Assembly (NCBI GenBank): GCA_021442155.1
Contig: JAKCPB010000334.1
Span: 62,001 to 126,000 of the forward strand
Length of the DNA stretch: 64,000 nucleotides
Source: Cymbidium sinense
Taxonomy: Eukaryota; Streptophyta; Magnoliopsida; Asparagales; Orchidaceae
Direction of reading: 5' to 3'
Shown here: positions 50,973 to 61,816 of the stretch, in pieces
Layout: the number at the start of each line of letters is the position of its first letter
Numbering within the stretch: position 1 is the first letter of the stretch
Translations under genes and position numbers: made by a program
The notes under the pieces: model-generated
Databases searched by the model: none
Told to the model about the DNA's origin: nothing
The model's input: the letters and a program-made list of their open reading frames with translations, nothing else

Positions 50973-51460
50973 AATGGGCAGAACCTTGATGGTAGGAACA
51001 TCACTATCAACCAGGCTAAGTCTACATCTGGCAGTTGAGGAGAAGGCATAGGCGGCTGTTATCGCAATGGTGGTGGGGGATCTGGAGGTGCTAGTGGATA
51101 TGGAGGTGGTTATTGGAGCAGTGGTGGTTATTGAGGCAGGAGGAGCGAGGGAGAATACATTCATGGTGGTGGCAGAGGGAGAGATCGAGGATATGATGGT
51201 GGAACCTATAAATCAGGAGGCTGAGGTGGAACTGATGGGCACTGGAGAAATTGAAGAATGACGGATCCGATCTATTGCTTATCAAACTGTGTTTGTATAA
51301 TAGAGATAGTTTTAGTTATCTAGGGTTTTTGATTTGCACTGTGAATGCACATCTTTTATCTATTTGTTGCTTGTGTCATAGAAAAGTTGGTGTGTTACTT
51401 AATTAATGAAATCAAGAAAAGGAAATGTTGAATATGAATTTATTTTACTTTTAAAAAAAA
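50973..51460 (+). pseudogene. GRP copy G9: glycine-rich RNA-binding protein 3' fragment
   Basis: The frame NGQNLDGRNITINQAKSTSG runs to a TGA, continues CYRNGGGGSGGASGYGGG, YWSSGGY, hits a second TGA (Gly codon GGA to TGA), continues RRSEGEYIHGGGRGRDRGYDGG, then a third TGA, and ends DGHWRN with TGA near 51254. It keeps full length without frameshift, so the damage is by point mutation only. The 3' UTR ends TTATTTTACTTTTAAAAAAAA. Confidence 0.86.
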
Positions 51461-52982
51461 ATCATAAATCCTAAACCCTAAACTAAAACGTGAACCCAAA
51501 AGCTAAAACCTAAACCCTAAACCCTAAACCCTAAACCCTTAAAATCCTAAACCATAAACCTGAAATGTTAAACCCTAAACTTTAAAACCCTAAACCCTAA
51601 ACCCTAAACCCTAAATTAACCTTAAACCCTATACCCTAAAAAGCTAAAAACCTAAACCAAAACAAAATAAAATCTAGAAGAAAAACAAAACCTAGAAAAA
51701 ATATATAAAATAAAATAAAACCTAAACTAAAACATATACCTAAACCTAAAAAAAATAAATAAATAAAAATAAAAACATAACTAAAATAAAATAAACAAAA
51801 CTAAACTAAACAAAAAATAAAACCTAAATAAAATAAAACTATATAAAATAAAATGAAATAAACCTAAAATAAAATAAAATAAAATAAAACTAAATAAACA
51901 CCTAAACCTAAAAAATAAACCAAAAAATTAAAAAATTAATAAAAATAAAACCTAAACCCTAAACTAAAAAAGAACATAAACAACCTAAAATAAAAATAAA
52001 ATAAACCTAAACTTAAACTAGATTAAACTAAACTAAAATAAATAAAGCTTAAACCTAAAATAAATTAAACATAAACCTAAACCTAAACTAAATAAAATAA
52101 AATAAATGAAAAATAAACCTAAACTCAAAGTAAAAAAATAAAAACTAAAAATAAACCTAAAATAAAAATCAAAAGTCTCAACTTAAAAAAAAAAACCTAA
52201 ACTTAAACTTAAAAATAAAAAATAAATCCTAAACCTAAAAACTAATATAAAAATAAAAATAAATTATAAAATAAACCTAAACCTAAAAAATAAACTAAAT
52301 AAAATTATAAACTAAAATACATAGAACAAAATAAATAATCTAAACTAAATAAAAATAAAATTGAACCTAAATATAAATAAAAAATAAAATAAACTAAAAT
52401 AAACAAAAAATAAACTTAATAAACCAAAATAACCTAAACCTACCGATTAACTTTTCAAAAAAATAAAAATAAATAAATAAAGAAACAAAACCCTAAACCC
52501 TAAACCCTAAATTCTAAACACAAAACCCTAAACCTCAAACTCTAAACAGTAAACTCGAAACCAAATCCTAAACCCTAAACCATAAACTCTAAACCCTAAA
52601 CCCTAAACCCTAAAACCCCAATCCCAAAACACTAAACCCTAAACTAACCCTAAACCCTAAGCTAACCCTAAACCCTAAACCCTAAACCCTAAAAACCCTA
52701 AACCCTAAAGCCTAAATGCTAAACCTTAAACCCTAAACCCTAAAAATCCTAATGCCCAAACACTAAACCTTAAACCCTAAACCCTAAGCCCTAAACCCTA
52801 ACCCTAAACCCTAAACTCTAAAACCTTAAACCCTAAACCCAAAATCCTAAACTTTAAGCCCTAAGCCCTAACACTAAACCTTAAACCCTAAACCCTAAAA
52901 CTAAAAAAAGAAACTAATATAAAATAAATCTAAACCCTAAAACCTAATAAACATAAACCTAAACCTAAAACTAAACTCTAAT
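51461..52982. repeat. Telomere-like unit between GRP copies G9 and G10
   Basis: CCCTAAA block 51465-51660, A-rich block 51661-52436, junction word 52436-52462 (CCGATTAACTTTTC, weak), then a well-preserved CCCTAAA block 52490-52905 with near-perfect heptamers (52595-52615, 52675-52700), and the GRP flank. Confidence 0.88.
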
Positions 52983-53468
52983 AATGGGAACAACCTTGAC
53001 GTCAGGAACATCAGCATCAACTAGGCTCAATGTACATCTGACAGTGGGGGCGAAGGTGAAGGTGGCAATTTTCATAGTGGTGGTAGGAGATTTGGAGGTG
53101 CTAGTGGATATGAAGGTGGTGGTAGAAGCAGTGGTGGTTATGGAGGTAGGAGGAGAGAAAGTTGTTACAGCCATGCTGGTCACAGAGGGATAGATCAGGG
53201 ATATGATGGTGGATCTTGCTCTTCGAGAGGTGGTGGTGGTTTTGATCAAAACTGGAGAAACTGAAGATTGGCCAATCCGATCTGCTGCTTACGGGAATGT
53301 GTGTTTACAATAGAGATAGTTCTAGTTATCTATAGGTTTTTGATTTGCTCTATGTGAGCTCATTTTTCATCTATATCGTCCCTTGTGAATTAGAAAACTT
53401 GGTGCACTACTCAATTGGTTAAATCAAAAGAAGAAATATTGAATATGAATTTGTTCTCTATTAAAAAA
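52983..53468 (+). pseudogene. GRP copy G10: glycine-rich RNA-binding protein 3' fragment
   Basis: The frame reads NGNNLDVRNISIN, the shared TAG, AQCTSDSGGEGEGGNFHSGG, RRFGGASGYEGGGRSSGGYG, RRRESCYSHAGHRGIDQGYD, SCSSRGGGGFDQNWRN, TGA near 53263. Apart from that one stop it is open through the whole glycine-rich domain. The 3' UTR ends TTGTTCTCTATTAAAAAAA. With G3 and G7 it is the best template for rebuilding the family tree. Confidence 0.88.
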
Positions 53469-54740
53469 ATAACCTTAAACCCTAAACCCTAAACTAAAAC
53501 CTAAACCCTAAACCTAAAACCTAAACCCTAAACCCTAAACCTGAAAACCATAAACCTAAACACTAAACCCTAAATCATAAACCCTAAACCCTAAAACCTA
53601 AAATCCTAAACCATAAACCCTAAACCCTAAACCCTAAACACTAAACCTAAAACCTAAACCCTAAACCCTAAAACTTATAACCTTAAACAAACCTAAACCC
53701 TAAACCCTAAACTAAAATTAAACTCTAAATTTAAACTAACTACTAAACTATAAAGTCAAAAATTCTAAACTATAAACCCTAACCCAAAACCCTAAACCCT
53801 AAACCCTAAACTTAAACCCTAAAGCACTAAACCCTAAACCCTAAACCTAAACATAAACCTAAAACTAAACCCTAAACCTATACCTAAACTTAACCCTAAA
53901 CTTAAACCCTAAACCTTAACCTAAACCCTAAACTATAAACCCTAAACCTAAACCTAAACCCTAAACCTAAACTTAAGCCTAAACTAAACCCTAAACCTAA
54001 AATAAAAATATAAAACCTAAACCTAAAAAAATAAAATAAAATCCTAAACCTAAACATAGAAATAAAAAATAAAACATAAACCTTTAAAATAAAATAAAAA
54101 TAAAACTAAACTAAAAAATAAACCAAACCTAAACCTAAACCTTAAAAATAAACAAAAATAAAAAACCTGAACTAAAATAACTAAACCTAAAATAAATAAA
54201 CTAAGCTAGATAAAAATAAAAAAGAACCTAAATAATAATAGAAAATAATAATATATACTAAAATAAATAAAGTTAACAAAATAAAGAAAATAAACCTAAA
54301 CCCAATCATTTACGTAATTTAGAAAAAAAATTTAACAAAATTAATAAAAAAACCCTAAACCCTAAACCCTAAACCCTAAACACTAAAACCCTAAATCCTA
54401 AACCCTAAACCCTAATTCCTAAACCCTAAACCTTAAACCCTAAACCCTAAACCCTACACAACCCCAAGACCTAAAACCCTAAACCCTAAACCCTAAACTC
54501 TAAACCCTAAACACTAAACATTAAACCCTAAACCCTAAACCTTAAATCCTAAAAACCCTAAACCCTAAAATCCTAAACCCTAAACCCTAAAACCTAAACT
54601 AACCATAAATCATAAGTTATCCCTAAACCATAAACCCTAAACCCTGAAAACCCTTTACCCTAAAATGTAAACATCAAACCCTAAACCCTAAAACCCCCAA
54701 AACCCTAACCATAAATCCTAAACCCTAAACCCTAACCCTA
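53469..54740. repeat. CCCTAAA/CCTAAA array with a short A-rich block
   Basis: CCCTAAA-type sequence from 53470 to 54000 shifts gradually to CCTAAA. The A-rich block is short (54001-54300) and the junction word near 54300 is CAATCATTTACGTAATTTAG. CCCTAAA resumes at 54350 and ends CCCTAACCCTA at copy G11. Confidence 0.85.
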
Positions 54741-55117
54741 TTGGAGGTGCTGGTGGATCTAGAGGTGTTGGTGGATATGGAGGTGGTGGTTACAGAGGTG
54801 GGAGGAGCGATGGAGGTTACAGCCATGGTAGTGGTGGAGGGATAGATCGGGATATGATGGTAGGTCCTGCTACTCGAGAGGCAAGGGTGGTTTTGATGGG
54901 AACTAGAGTAACTGAAGAATAGCCGATCTAATATGTCTCTTAAGGAACTGTGTCTTTCCAGTATAGATGGTTCTAGTTATCTGTTTTTAATTTGCTCTAT
55001 ACGTGCTCATTTTTTATCTATGTCATCGCTTTTATCTTAGAAAACTTGGTCTGCTACTAGATTGATGAAATAGAAAATAAGAAATGTTGCATATGAATTT
55101 GTTCTTTTTATAAAAAA
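54741..55117 (+). pseudogene. GRP copy G11: 5'-shortened glycine-rich tail and 3' UTR
   Basis: It starts TTGGAGGTGCTGGTGG, skipping the RRM end and the first third of the glycine-rich region. An internal duplication repeats the GGAGGTGCTGGTGG / AGAGGTGTTGGTGG segment. It reads GGAGGSRGVGGYGGGGYRGG, RRSDGGYSHGSGGG before a shift near 54848. The 3' UTR lacks the AGGGTTTTTG word and ends TTGTTCTTTTTATAAAAAA. The same left junction occurs in G14 and probably G5. Confidence 0.84.
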
Positions 55118-56393
55118 CCTTAAACATTAAACCTTAAACCCCAAACTGAGACCTAAACCCTAAACCTTAAACCCTAAAAATCCTAAAAACCCTAAAACCA
55201 TAAACCCAAAACCCTAATCCCTAAACCCTAAACTAACCTAAGCACTTAACCCTAAATTAACCTAAACCTTAAACCCTAAACCCTAAACTTACCTATACTC
55301 TAAACCCTAAATTAAACATAAACTAAAACATAAAACTAGACTAAAACCTTAAACCATAAATCAAAACACTAAACTAAACCTTAAACCTAAAACTAAAACA
55401 CTAAACCTTAAACTAAACCCTAAAACTAATCCTAAACTCCTAAACCTAAAACCTAAAACCTAAACCTAAACCTAAATTAAAACTTAAAACCTTAAACCCT
55501 AAACCTTAAACCTAAAACTTAAACTCTAAATTCTAAACTAAAATAAACCTTAACTCTAAACTTAAACTTACAACCTAAACTATCAACACTAAACTCAGAA
55601 CTATAAAACCTAAACCTTATATCCTAAAACTATAAACCCTTAAATACTAAACCTAAACCCTAAACCCTAACCCCTAAAGCCTAAACCATAAACCCTAAAT
55701 CCTAAACCTTAAACTAACCCTCAACACTAAACCCTAATCCCTAAACCCTAAACATTAAACCCTAAACCCTAAACCCTAAACTAACCTAAACTTTAAACCC
55801 TAAACCCTAAACCTTAAACTAGCCCTATACCATAAATAATAAACCTAAAGTTTAAACAAACATTAAACCTAAACTGAAACTAACTAAACCTAAACCATAC
55901 AACCATAAACCCTAAACCCTAAACACTAATCATAACCCTAAAACCAAAACTTAAACCTAAACCCTAAAACTTAAACCTTAAACCCTAAACCCTAAACAAC
56001 CTTAAACCCTAAAACCCTAAAACCCTATAGCCTAAACCCTAAACCCAAACCGTAAACCCTAAGTCCTAAATCCTAAATTTTAAAACCCTAAATCCTAAAC
56101 CCTAAACCCTAAACTAACCGTAAACCCTAAGCTAACTCTAAACTCTAAAGCCTAGACACTAAGCCTGAAACCCTAAACACTAAACCTTAAACCTTAACCC
56201 TACACCCTAAATAATAAAAACTAAAACTCTAAAACCTTAAACCCTAAAATTGTAAACCCAAAACCTTAAACTCTAAATCATAAACCCTAATCCCTAAACC
56301 CTAAACCTTAAACCTTAAACTTAACATAAAGTAACAAAAAATAAAGCTAAACCCTAAAAGCTAATAAACCTAAACCTAAACCTAAACCCCAAG
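55118..56393. repeat. Long CCCTAAA/CCTTAAA array without A-rich block
   Basis: About 1.28 kb of CCCTAAA variants (CCTTAAA, AACTAAAC, ACCATAAA) without any TAAAATAAAA block or junction word. Only the final 80 bases show the GRP flank (ACATAAAGTAACAAAAAATAA). It is one of the longest uniform telomere-like stretches in the window and indicates that unit structure was lost or never present here. Confidence 0.88.
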
Positions 56394-56864
56394 AATGGGT
56401 AGAACCTTGACGGCATGAACATCACCGTCAACCAGGTCAATCTAGATCTGACCGTGGAGGCTAAGGTAGAGGCAACGGTTATCACACTAGAGGAGGGAAT
56501 TTGGAGGTTCTGGTGGATATAGAGGTTGTAGTTATGGAGGTAGGATGAGCAATGGAGGTTATAGTCGTGGTGGTGGCTACGGGAGAGATCAAGGATATGA
56601 TGGTGGATCTCGCTACTACATTGGCAGGGGTAGTTCTGATGGGAACTAGAGAATCTGAAGAACGGACGATCTGATCCAATACTTATGAAACAGTGTATTT
56701 ATAGTGGGGACGGTTCTAATTATCTAGGGTTTTTTATTTGCTCTATGCTTGCTCATTTTTTATCTATATTGTCACTTGTCATTTACAGAACTTAGTGTGC
56801 TACTTGCTTGATGAAATCAAAAAGAAGAAATGTTGAATCTGAATTTGTTCTCTATTAAAAAAAA
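56394..56864 (+). pseudogene. GRP copy G12: glycine-rich RNA-binding protein 3' fragment
   Basis: It begins NG-stop-NLDGMNITVNQ, then loses one base in the Ala-Gln codons, so the glycine-rich tail is in another frame. Recognisable parts are GGYSRGGGYGRDQGYDGGSR and SDGN-stop. A deletion of about 20 bases removes part of the central Gly-rich segment. The 3' UTR ends TTGTTCTCTATTAAAAAAAA. The third-codon TAG is shared with G1 and G2. Confidence 0.84.
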
Positions 56865-59075
56865 CCATAAACCTTAAACTATAAACTAAAACATAAACCC
56901 TAAACCTAAAACCTAAACCCTAAACTCTAAACCCTGAACCCTAAATCCTAAACTCTAAAAACCCTAAACGCTAAACCCTAAACCCAACACTAAAAAAAAA
57001 CCCTAAGCCCTAAACCAAAAACCTAAACCCTAAAACCCTAAACCATAAACCATAAACCCTAAATCCTAAAACTTATAACCCTAAACCATTAACCCCAAAC
57101 CCTAAACTCTAAACCCTAAACCCTAAAAACCTAAAATCCAAAACCTAAACAAAATAAAACCTAAAAATAAAATAAACCCTAAACACTAAACCTAAATAAA
57201 ATAAAATAAAGTAAAATAAAATGATAACCTTAACTAAAACCTAAACCTAAACCTAAAAATAAAATAACACAAACTAATAAAAATAAACTAAAATAAAATA
57301 AATAAAACCTAAACTAAACTAAATATATAATAAACCTAAGAATAAAAAACCTAAATAAAATAAAAACCAAACAAATAATGAAAATAAAATAAACATAAAA
57401 TAAAATAAAATAAAAATTAAATAAAAACTTAAAGTTAAAAAATTAATGTTAATCTAAAACCTAAAAATAAATAAAAAATAAAACCTAAACCCTAAATTAA
57501 AAAAAGACTTAAACATAAAATAAAAATAAAATAAACCTAAATTGTAACTAAAATAAATAAAACATAAACCTAAACTTAAAATAAACTAAACCTAAACCTA
57601 AACTAAATAAATAAATTAAACTAAAAATAAACTAAACTTAAATTTAAACCTAAACTAAAAAATAAAATATAAAAATAAACCTAAACCAAAAAAATAAAGT
57701 AAAAAACTGAAACCCTAAACTCTAAACCCTAAATCCTAAAATTTACAACCCAAAACCCTAAACCCTAAACCCCAAACCCTAAACCATAAACCATAAACCC
57801 TCAACTAACCCTAAACCCTAAAAGCTTAAAAACCTAAACCTAAACTAAATAAAATCAAAAAATAAAATAAACCTTAAAATAAACCTAAATAAAATATAAA
57901 ATCAAATAAAATAAAAACCTAAACTAAAACTTAAACTTAAACCTAAAATAAAATAAGTTAAACTAATAAAATAAACTAAAATAAAATAAATAAAACATAA
58001 ACTATAGTGAAAACTAAAATAAACCTAAGAATAAAAAAACTAAAGTAAAATAAAATTAAACATATAATAAAAATAAGAGAAACCTAAAATAAAATAAAAT
58101 AAAAAGTAAATATAAAACTAAACATAAAAAATAAACCTTAAAATAAAACTTAAAAGCAAATAAAAAATAAAACCTAAACCCTAAACTAAAAAAAAAGCAT
58201 AAACCTAAAATAAAAATAAAATAAACCTAAACCTAAACTAAAATAAATAAAACCTAAATCTAAAATAAACTAAACCTAAACTAAATAAAATAAAATAAAC
58301 TAAAAATAAACCTAAACCTAAAGTAAAAAATAAAAACTAGAAATAAACCTAAATAAAAGCCAAAAACCTGAACTTAAAAAAATAAAATAAAAACCTAAAC
58401 CTAATCCTAAAAATAAAAAAATAAATCCTAAACTTAAAAAACAAATAAAAGTATAACTAAACTATGAAATAAACCTAAACCTAAACCTAAAAAATAAACT
58501 AAATAAAAATTTGAACTAAAATAAAAATACCTAAAATAAATAACTAAACTAAATAAAAATAAAATTTAACCTAGATATAAATAAAAATTAAAATAAACTA
58601 AAATAAATAAAAAATAAACTTAATAAATTAAAGAAAACTATACCTACTAGTTTACTTAAGTTAAAAAAATATATAAATAAATAAATAAAAACCCTAAACC
58701 CAAAAGCCTAAATTCTAAATCCTAAAACCTAAAACCCAAATCTTAAACCCTAAACCCGAAACATAAACCCTAAACCCTAAACCCTAAACCCTAAAAACCC
58801 AATCCTAAATCTTAAACACTAAACTAACCCTAAACCCGAAACCCTAAAAACCCTAAATAATAAAGCCTAAATACTAAACCCTAAACCCTAAGCCTTAAAC
58901 CCTAACACTAAACCCTAAACCCTAAAACCCTAAATCCTAAACCCTAAACCCTAAGCCCTAAACCCTAACACTAAACCTTAAATCCTAAACCCTAAACCTA
59001 AACCTAAAGAAACTAAATAAATATAAAAATAAACCTAAACCCTAAAACCTAATAAACCTAAACTTAAACCCTAAT
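56865..59075. repeat. Telomere-like units between GRP copies G12 and G13
   Basis: CCCTAAA blocks: 56870-57130, a short one at 57716-57830, and 58690-59000. A-rich blocks: 57131-57715 and 57831-58640. Only the second ends in a clear junction word (near 58640, CTAGTTTACTTAAG). The first passes into CCCTAAA without one. Confidence 0.86.
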
Positions 59076-59538
59076 AATGGGAAGAACCTTGATGGTAGGA
59101 ACATCAGCATCAACTACGCTCAATCTAGATCTGGCGATTGAGGCGAAGGAAGAGGCGACAATTTTCATAGTGGTGGTGGGGACTGAGGTGCTAGTGGGAG
59201 GTGTTGGTAGGTGCAATGCCGTTATGGAGGCACGATGAAGTTTACAACCGTCGGGTCACGAGGGATGATGGGATATGATGGCAAATCTCCGCCGAGAGGT
59301 TGTGGTGGTTTTGATGGGATCTAGAAAAACTGACGATCGACCGATCCGATCTGCTGCTTATGGAACTGTGTTTTTATAATAAAGATATTTCTAGTTATCT
59401 ACAAGTTTTTGGTTTGCTCTATGAATGCTCTTTTTTTATCTATATCTTCTATCTAAGAAATCTTGATGCGCTACTTGGTTGGTTAAATCAAAAAGAAGAA
59501 ATATTGAATATGAATTTGTTCTCTATTAAAAAAAAAAC
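59076..59538 (+). pseudogene. GRP copy G13: glycine-rich RNA-binding protein 3' fragment
   Basis: The frame reads NGKNLDGRNISINYAQSRSG. The codon that is TAG in sister copies is TAC here, so it either back-mutated or split off differently. Two TGA stops and several small deletions follow (59195-59290 is about 45 bases shorter than in G3). The 3' UTR ends TTGTTCTCTATTAAAAAAAAA. ATCAGCATCAAC links it to G10. Confidence 0.84.
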
Positions 59539-60899
59539 CTTAAACCCTAAACCCTAAACTAAAACCTAAACTCTAAACCTAAAACCTAAACCCTAAACCT
59601 GAAAAACCATAAACCCTAAACCCTAAAACCCTAAACCATAAACCTTAAACCCTAAACCCTAAACCCTAAACCCTAAAACCTATAACCTAAAACCCTAAAC
59701 CCTAAACCTTAAACCCTAAACCCTAAAATCCCTAAATTCTAAATTAGAAATAGTAAACCCTAAACCATAAACCTTAAACCATAATTCCTAAATCATAACA
59801 GCAAATCTAAACCTAAAACCTAAACTTAAACTATAAACCTTAAACTAAACTAAACCCTAAAGTCTAAACCCTAAAACTACAACCTAAAATCAAACCTTAA
59901 ATCAGAATTCAAAATCTCTTAAACTCTAAATTCTAATTCATAAACCCTAAACCATAAACCTTAAACCATAATTCCTAAACCATAAACCCTAAATCCTAAA
60001 CTCTAAACCTACAACCCTAAAGACTACACCTTAAACCCTAAACCGTAAACATAATACTAAACCTAGACCCTAAACCTAAATCATAAACCCTAAACCTAAA
60101 CCTAAACCTAAACCTAAACCTAAAGTTAAACCTAAACCTAAACCCTAAACCTAAACCTAAGCCTAAACTAAATCCTAAACCTAAAATACAAACCTAAAAC
60201 CTAAGCCTAAAAAAATAAAATAAAAACATAAACCTAAACCTAAAAATAAAAATAAAGCCTAAACCTAAAAAATAAAATAAAATTAAAACTAAACTAAGAA
60301 ATAAACCTAAACCTTAAAAATAAACTAAAATAAAAAACCTGATCTAAAATAAATAAACCTAAAATAAATAAACTAAGCTTGATAAAAATAAAAAGGAACC
60401 TAAATAAAAATAAAATAATAAAATAAACTAAAATTAATAAAAAACAAACTATATAAATAAAATAAATCTAAACTTAATCATTTACTTAATTTAAAAAAAA
60501 AATTAAAAAATTATTTTAAAAAATCTTGAACCCTAAATCCTAAACCCTAAACCCTAAAATTCCTAAATCCTAAATCATAAACCCTAAACCCTAAACACTA
60601 AACCTTAAACCGTAAACCCTAAACCTTAAAAAAACTCAAGCCCTAAAACCTTAAACCCTAAACCCTAAACTGAATCCCTAAATCCTAAACTCTAAACATT
60701 AAACACTAAACACTAAACCTTAAAACCTTAAATCATAAAACCCTAAACCCTAAAACCTAATTTAACCCTAAATTGTAAGCTAACCCTAAACTATAAACCT
60801 TAAACCCTAAAAAGCCTAAACCCTAAAGCCCAAACACTAAACCCCAAACCCTAGAGCCTAAACCCAAAACCCTATCCTTAAACCTTAAACCCTAACCTT
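59539..60899. repeat. CCCTAAA array, short A-rich block, CCCTAAA array
   Basis: CCCTAAA variants 59545-60190 include a stretch of five or more CCTAAA hexamers near 60085-60130. A-rich block 60190-60470, junction word near 60470 (TAATCATTTACTTAATTTAA, closest to the one at 54300), CCCTAAA block 60520-60899. The order matches 53469-54740 and, with G14 matching G11, suggests that the two segments are duplicates. Confidence 0.85.
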
Positions 60900-61218
60900 A
60901 CTGGAGGTGCTGGTGGATATGGAGGTGGTGGTGGAGGGATAGATCTGGGATATCATGGCAAATCCTACTACTCAAAAGGCAAGGATGCTTCTGATGGGAA
61001 CTAGAGAAACTAAAGAATGGCTGATCTAATCTGCTACTTAAGGAACTATGTCTTTATAGTAGAGATGGTTCTAGTTATCTATTGGTTTTGATTTGCTCTG
61101 TGTGTGCTCATTTTTTAACTATGTCATCACTTTTATCTTAGAAAGCTTGGTCTGCTACTTGGTTGATGAATTAAAAAAAGAAGAAATGTTGAATCTAAAT
61201 TTTTTCACTATTAAAAAA
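60900..61218 (+). pseudogene. GRP copy G14: shortest glycine-rich tail and 3' UTR
   Basis: It starts ACTGGAGGTGCTGGTGG, the same left edge as G11, then loses about 90 bases between GGAGGTGGTGG and GGAGGGATAGATC. What remains reads TGGAGGYGGGGGGIDLGYHG, then the S-D-G-N end. The 3' UTR (ATTGGTTTTGATTTGCTC, AGAAATGTTGAATC) ends TTTTTTCACTATTAAAAAAA. Confidence 0.84.
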
Positions 61219-61575
61219 AACCTTAAGCTTTAAACCCTAAATCCCAAACTGAAACCTAAACCCTAAACCTTAAACCCTAAAAACCATAAAAACCTTAAAC
61301 CCAAAACCCTAATCCCTAAACCCTAAACCCTAAACTAACCTAAACTTTAAACCATAAACCCTAAACAAACCTAAACCTTAAACCCTAAATCATAAGCCAT
61401 AAACTTGAAAACCCTAAACCTTAAAACTTTAAACTGTAAATCCTAAACTCTAAACTAAACCCCTAAACCCTAACCCCTACACCCTAAACCCTAAACCTTA
61501 AACTTTAACCTAAATTAATAAAAAAAAGCTAAATTCTAAAAGAAAATAAACCTAAACCTAAACTTAAACTCTAAG
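61219..61575. repeat. CCCTAAA array between GRP copies G14 and G15
   Basis: Variant heptamers lead into a shortened GRP flank (AATTAATAAAAAAAAGC, AAAATAAACCTAAACC). There is no A-rich block or junction word. Confidence 0.88.
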
Positions 61576-61816
61576 GATGGGCAGAACTTTGATGGCAGGA
61601 ACATCACCGCCAACCAGGCTCTGTCTAGATCTGACCGTGGAGGCTAACATGGAGGGCAGATCACAAGGTGGTGGGGATCTAAGTTTTAGTGGATATAGGT
61701 GGCATTATGGAGGCGTGATGCAATGGAGGTTATAGCCGTGGTGGTGGTGGAGGGTATATGATGGCAGATCACGTTACTTGAGAGGCCGGGGTAGTTCTGA
61801 TGGGAACTGGAGAATC
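61576..61816 (+). pseudogene. GRP copy G15: fragment interrupted by a LINE
   Basis: It reads DGQNFDGRNITANQALSRSD, RGG, stop, HGG, then small deletions, and later GGYSRGGGGG. It keeps TGATGGGAACTGGAGAAT near 61798, which is the SDGNWR end, and then stops: the rest of the copy and its whole 3' UTR are missing because LINE L7 begins. The missing part may lie beyond the LINE, outside the window. Confidence 0.85.
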
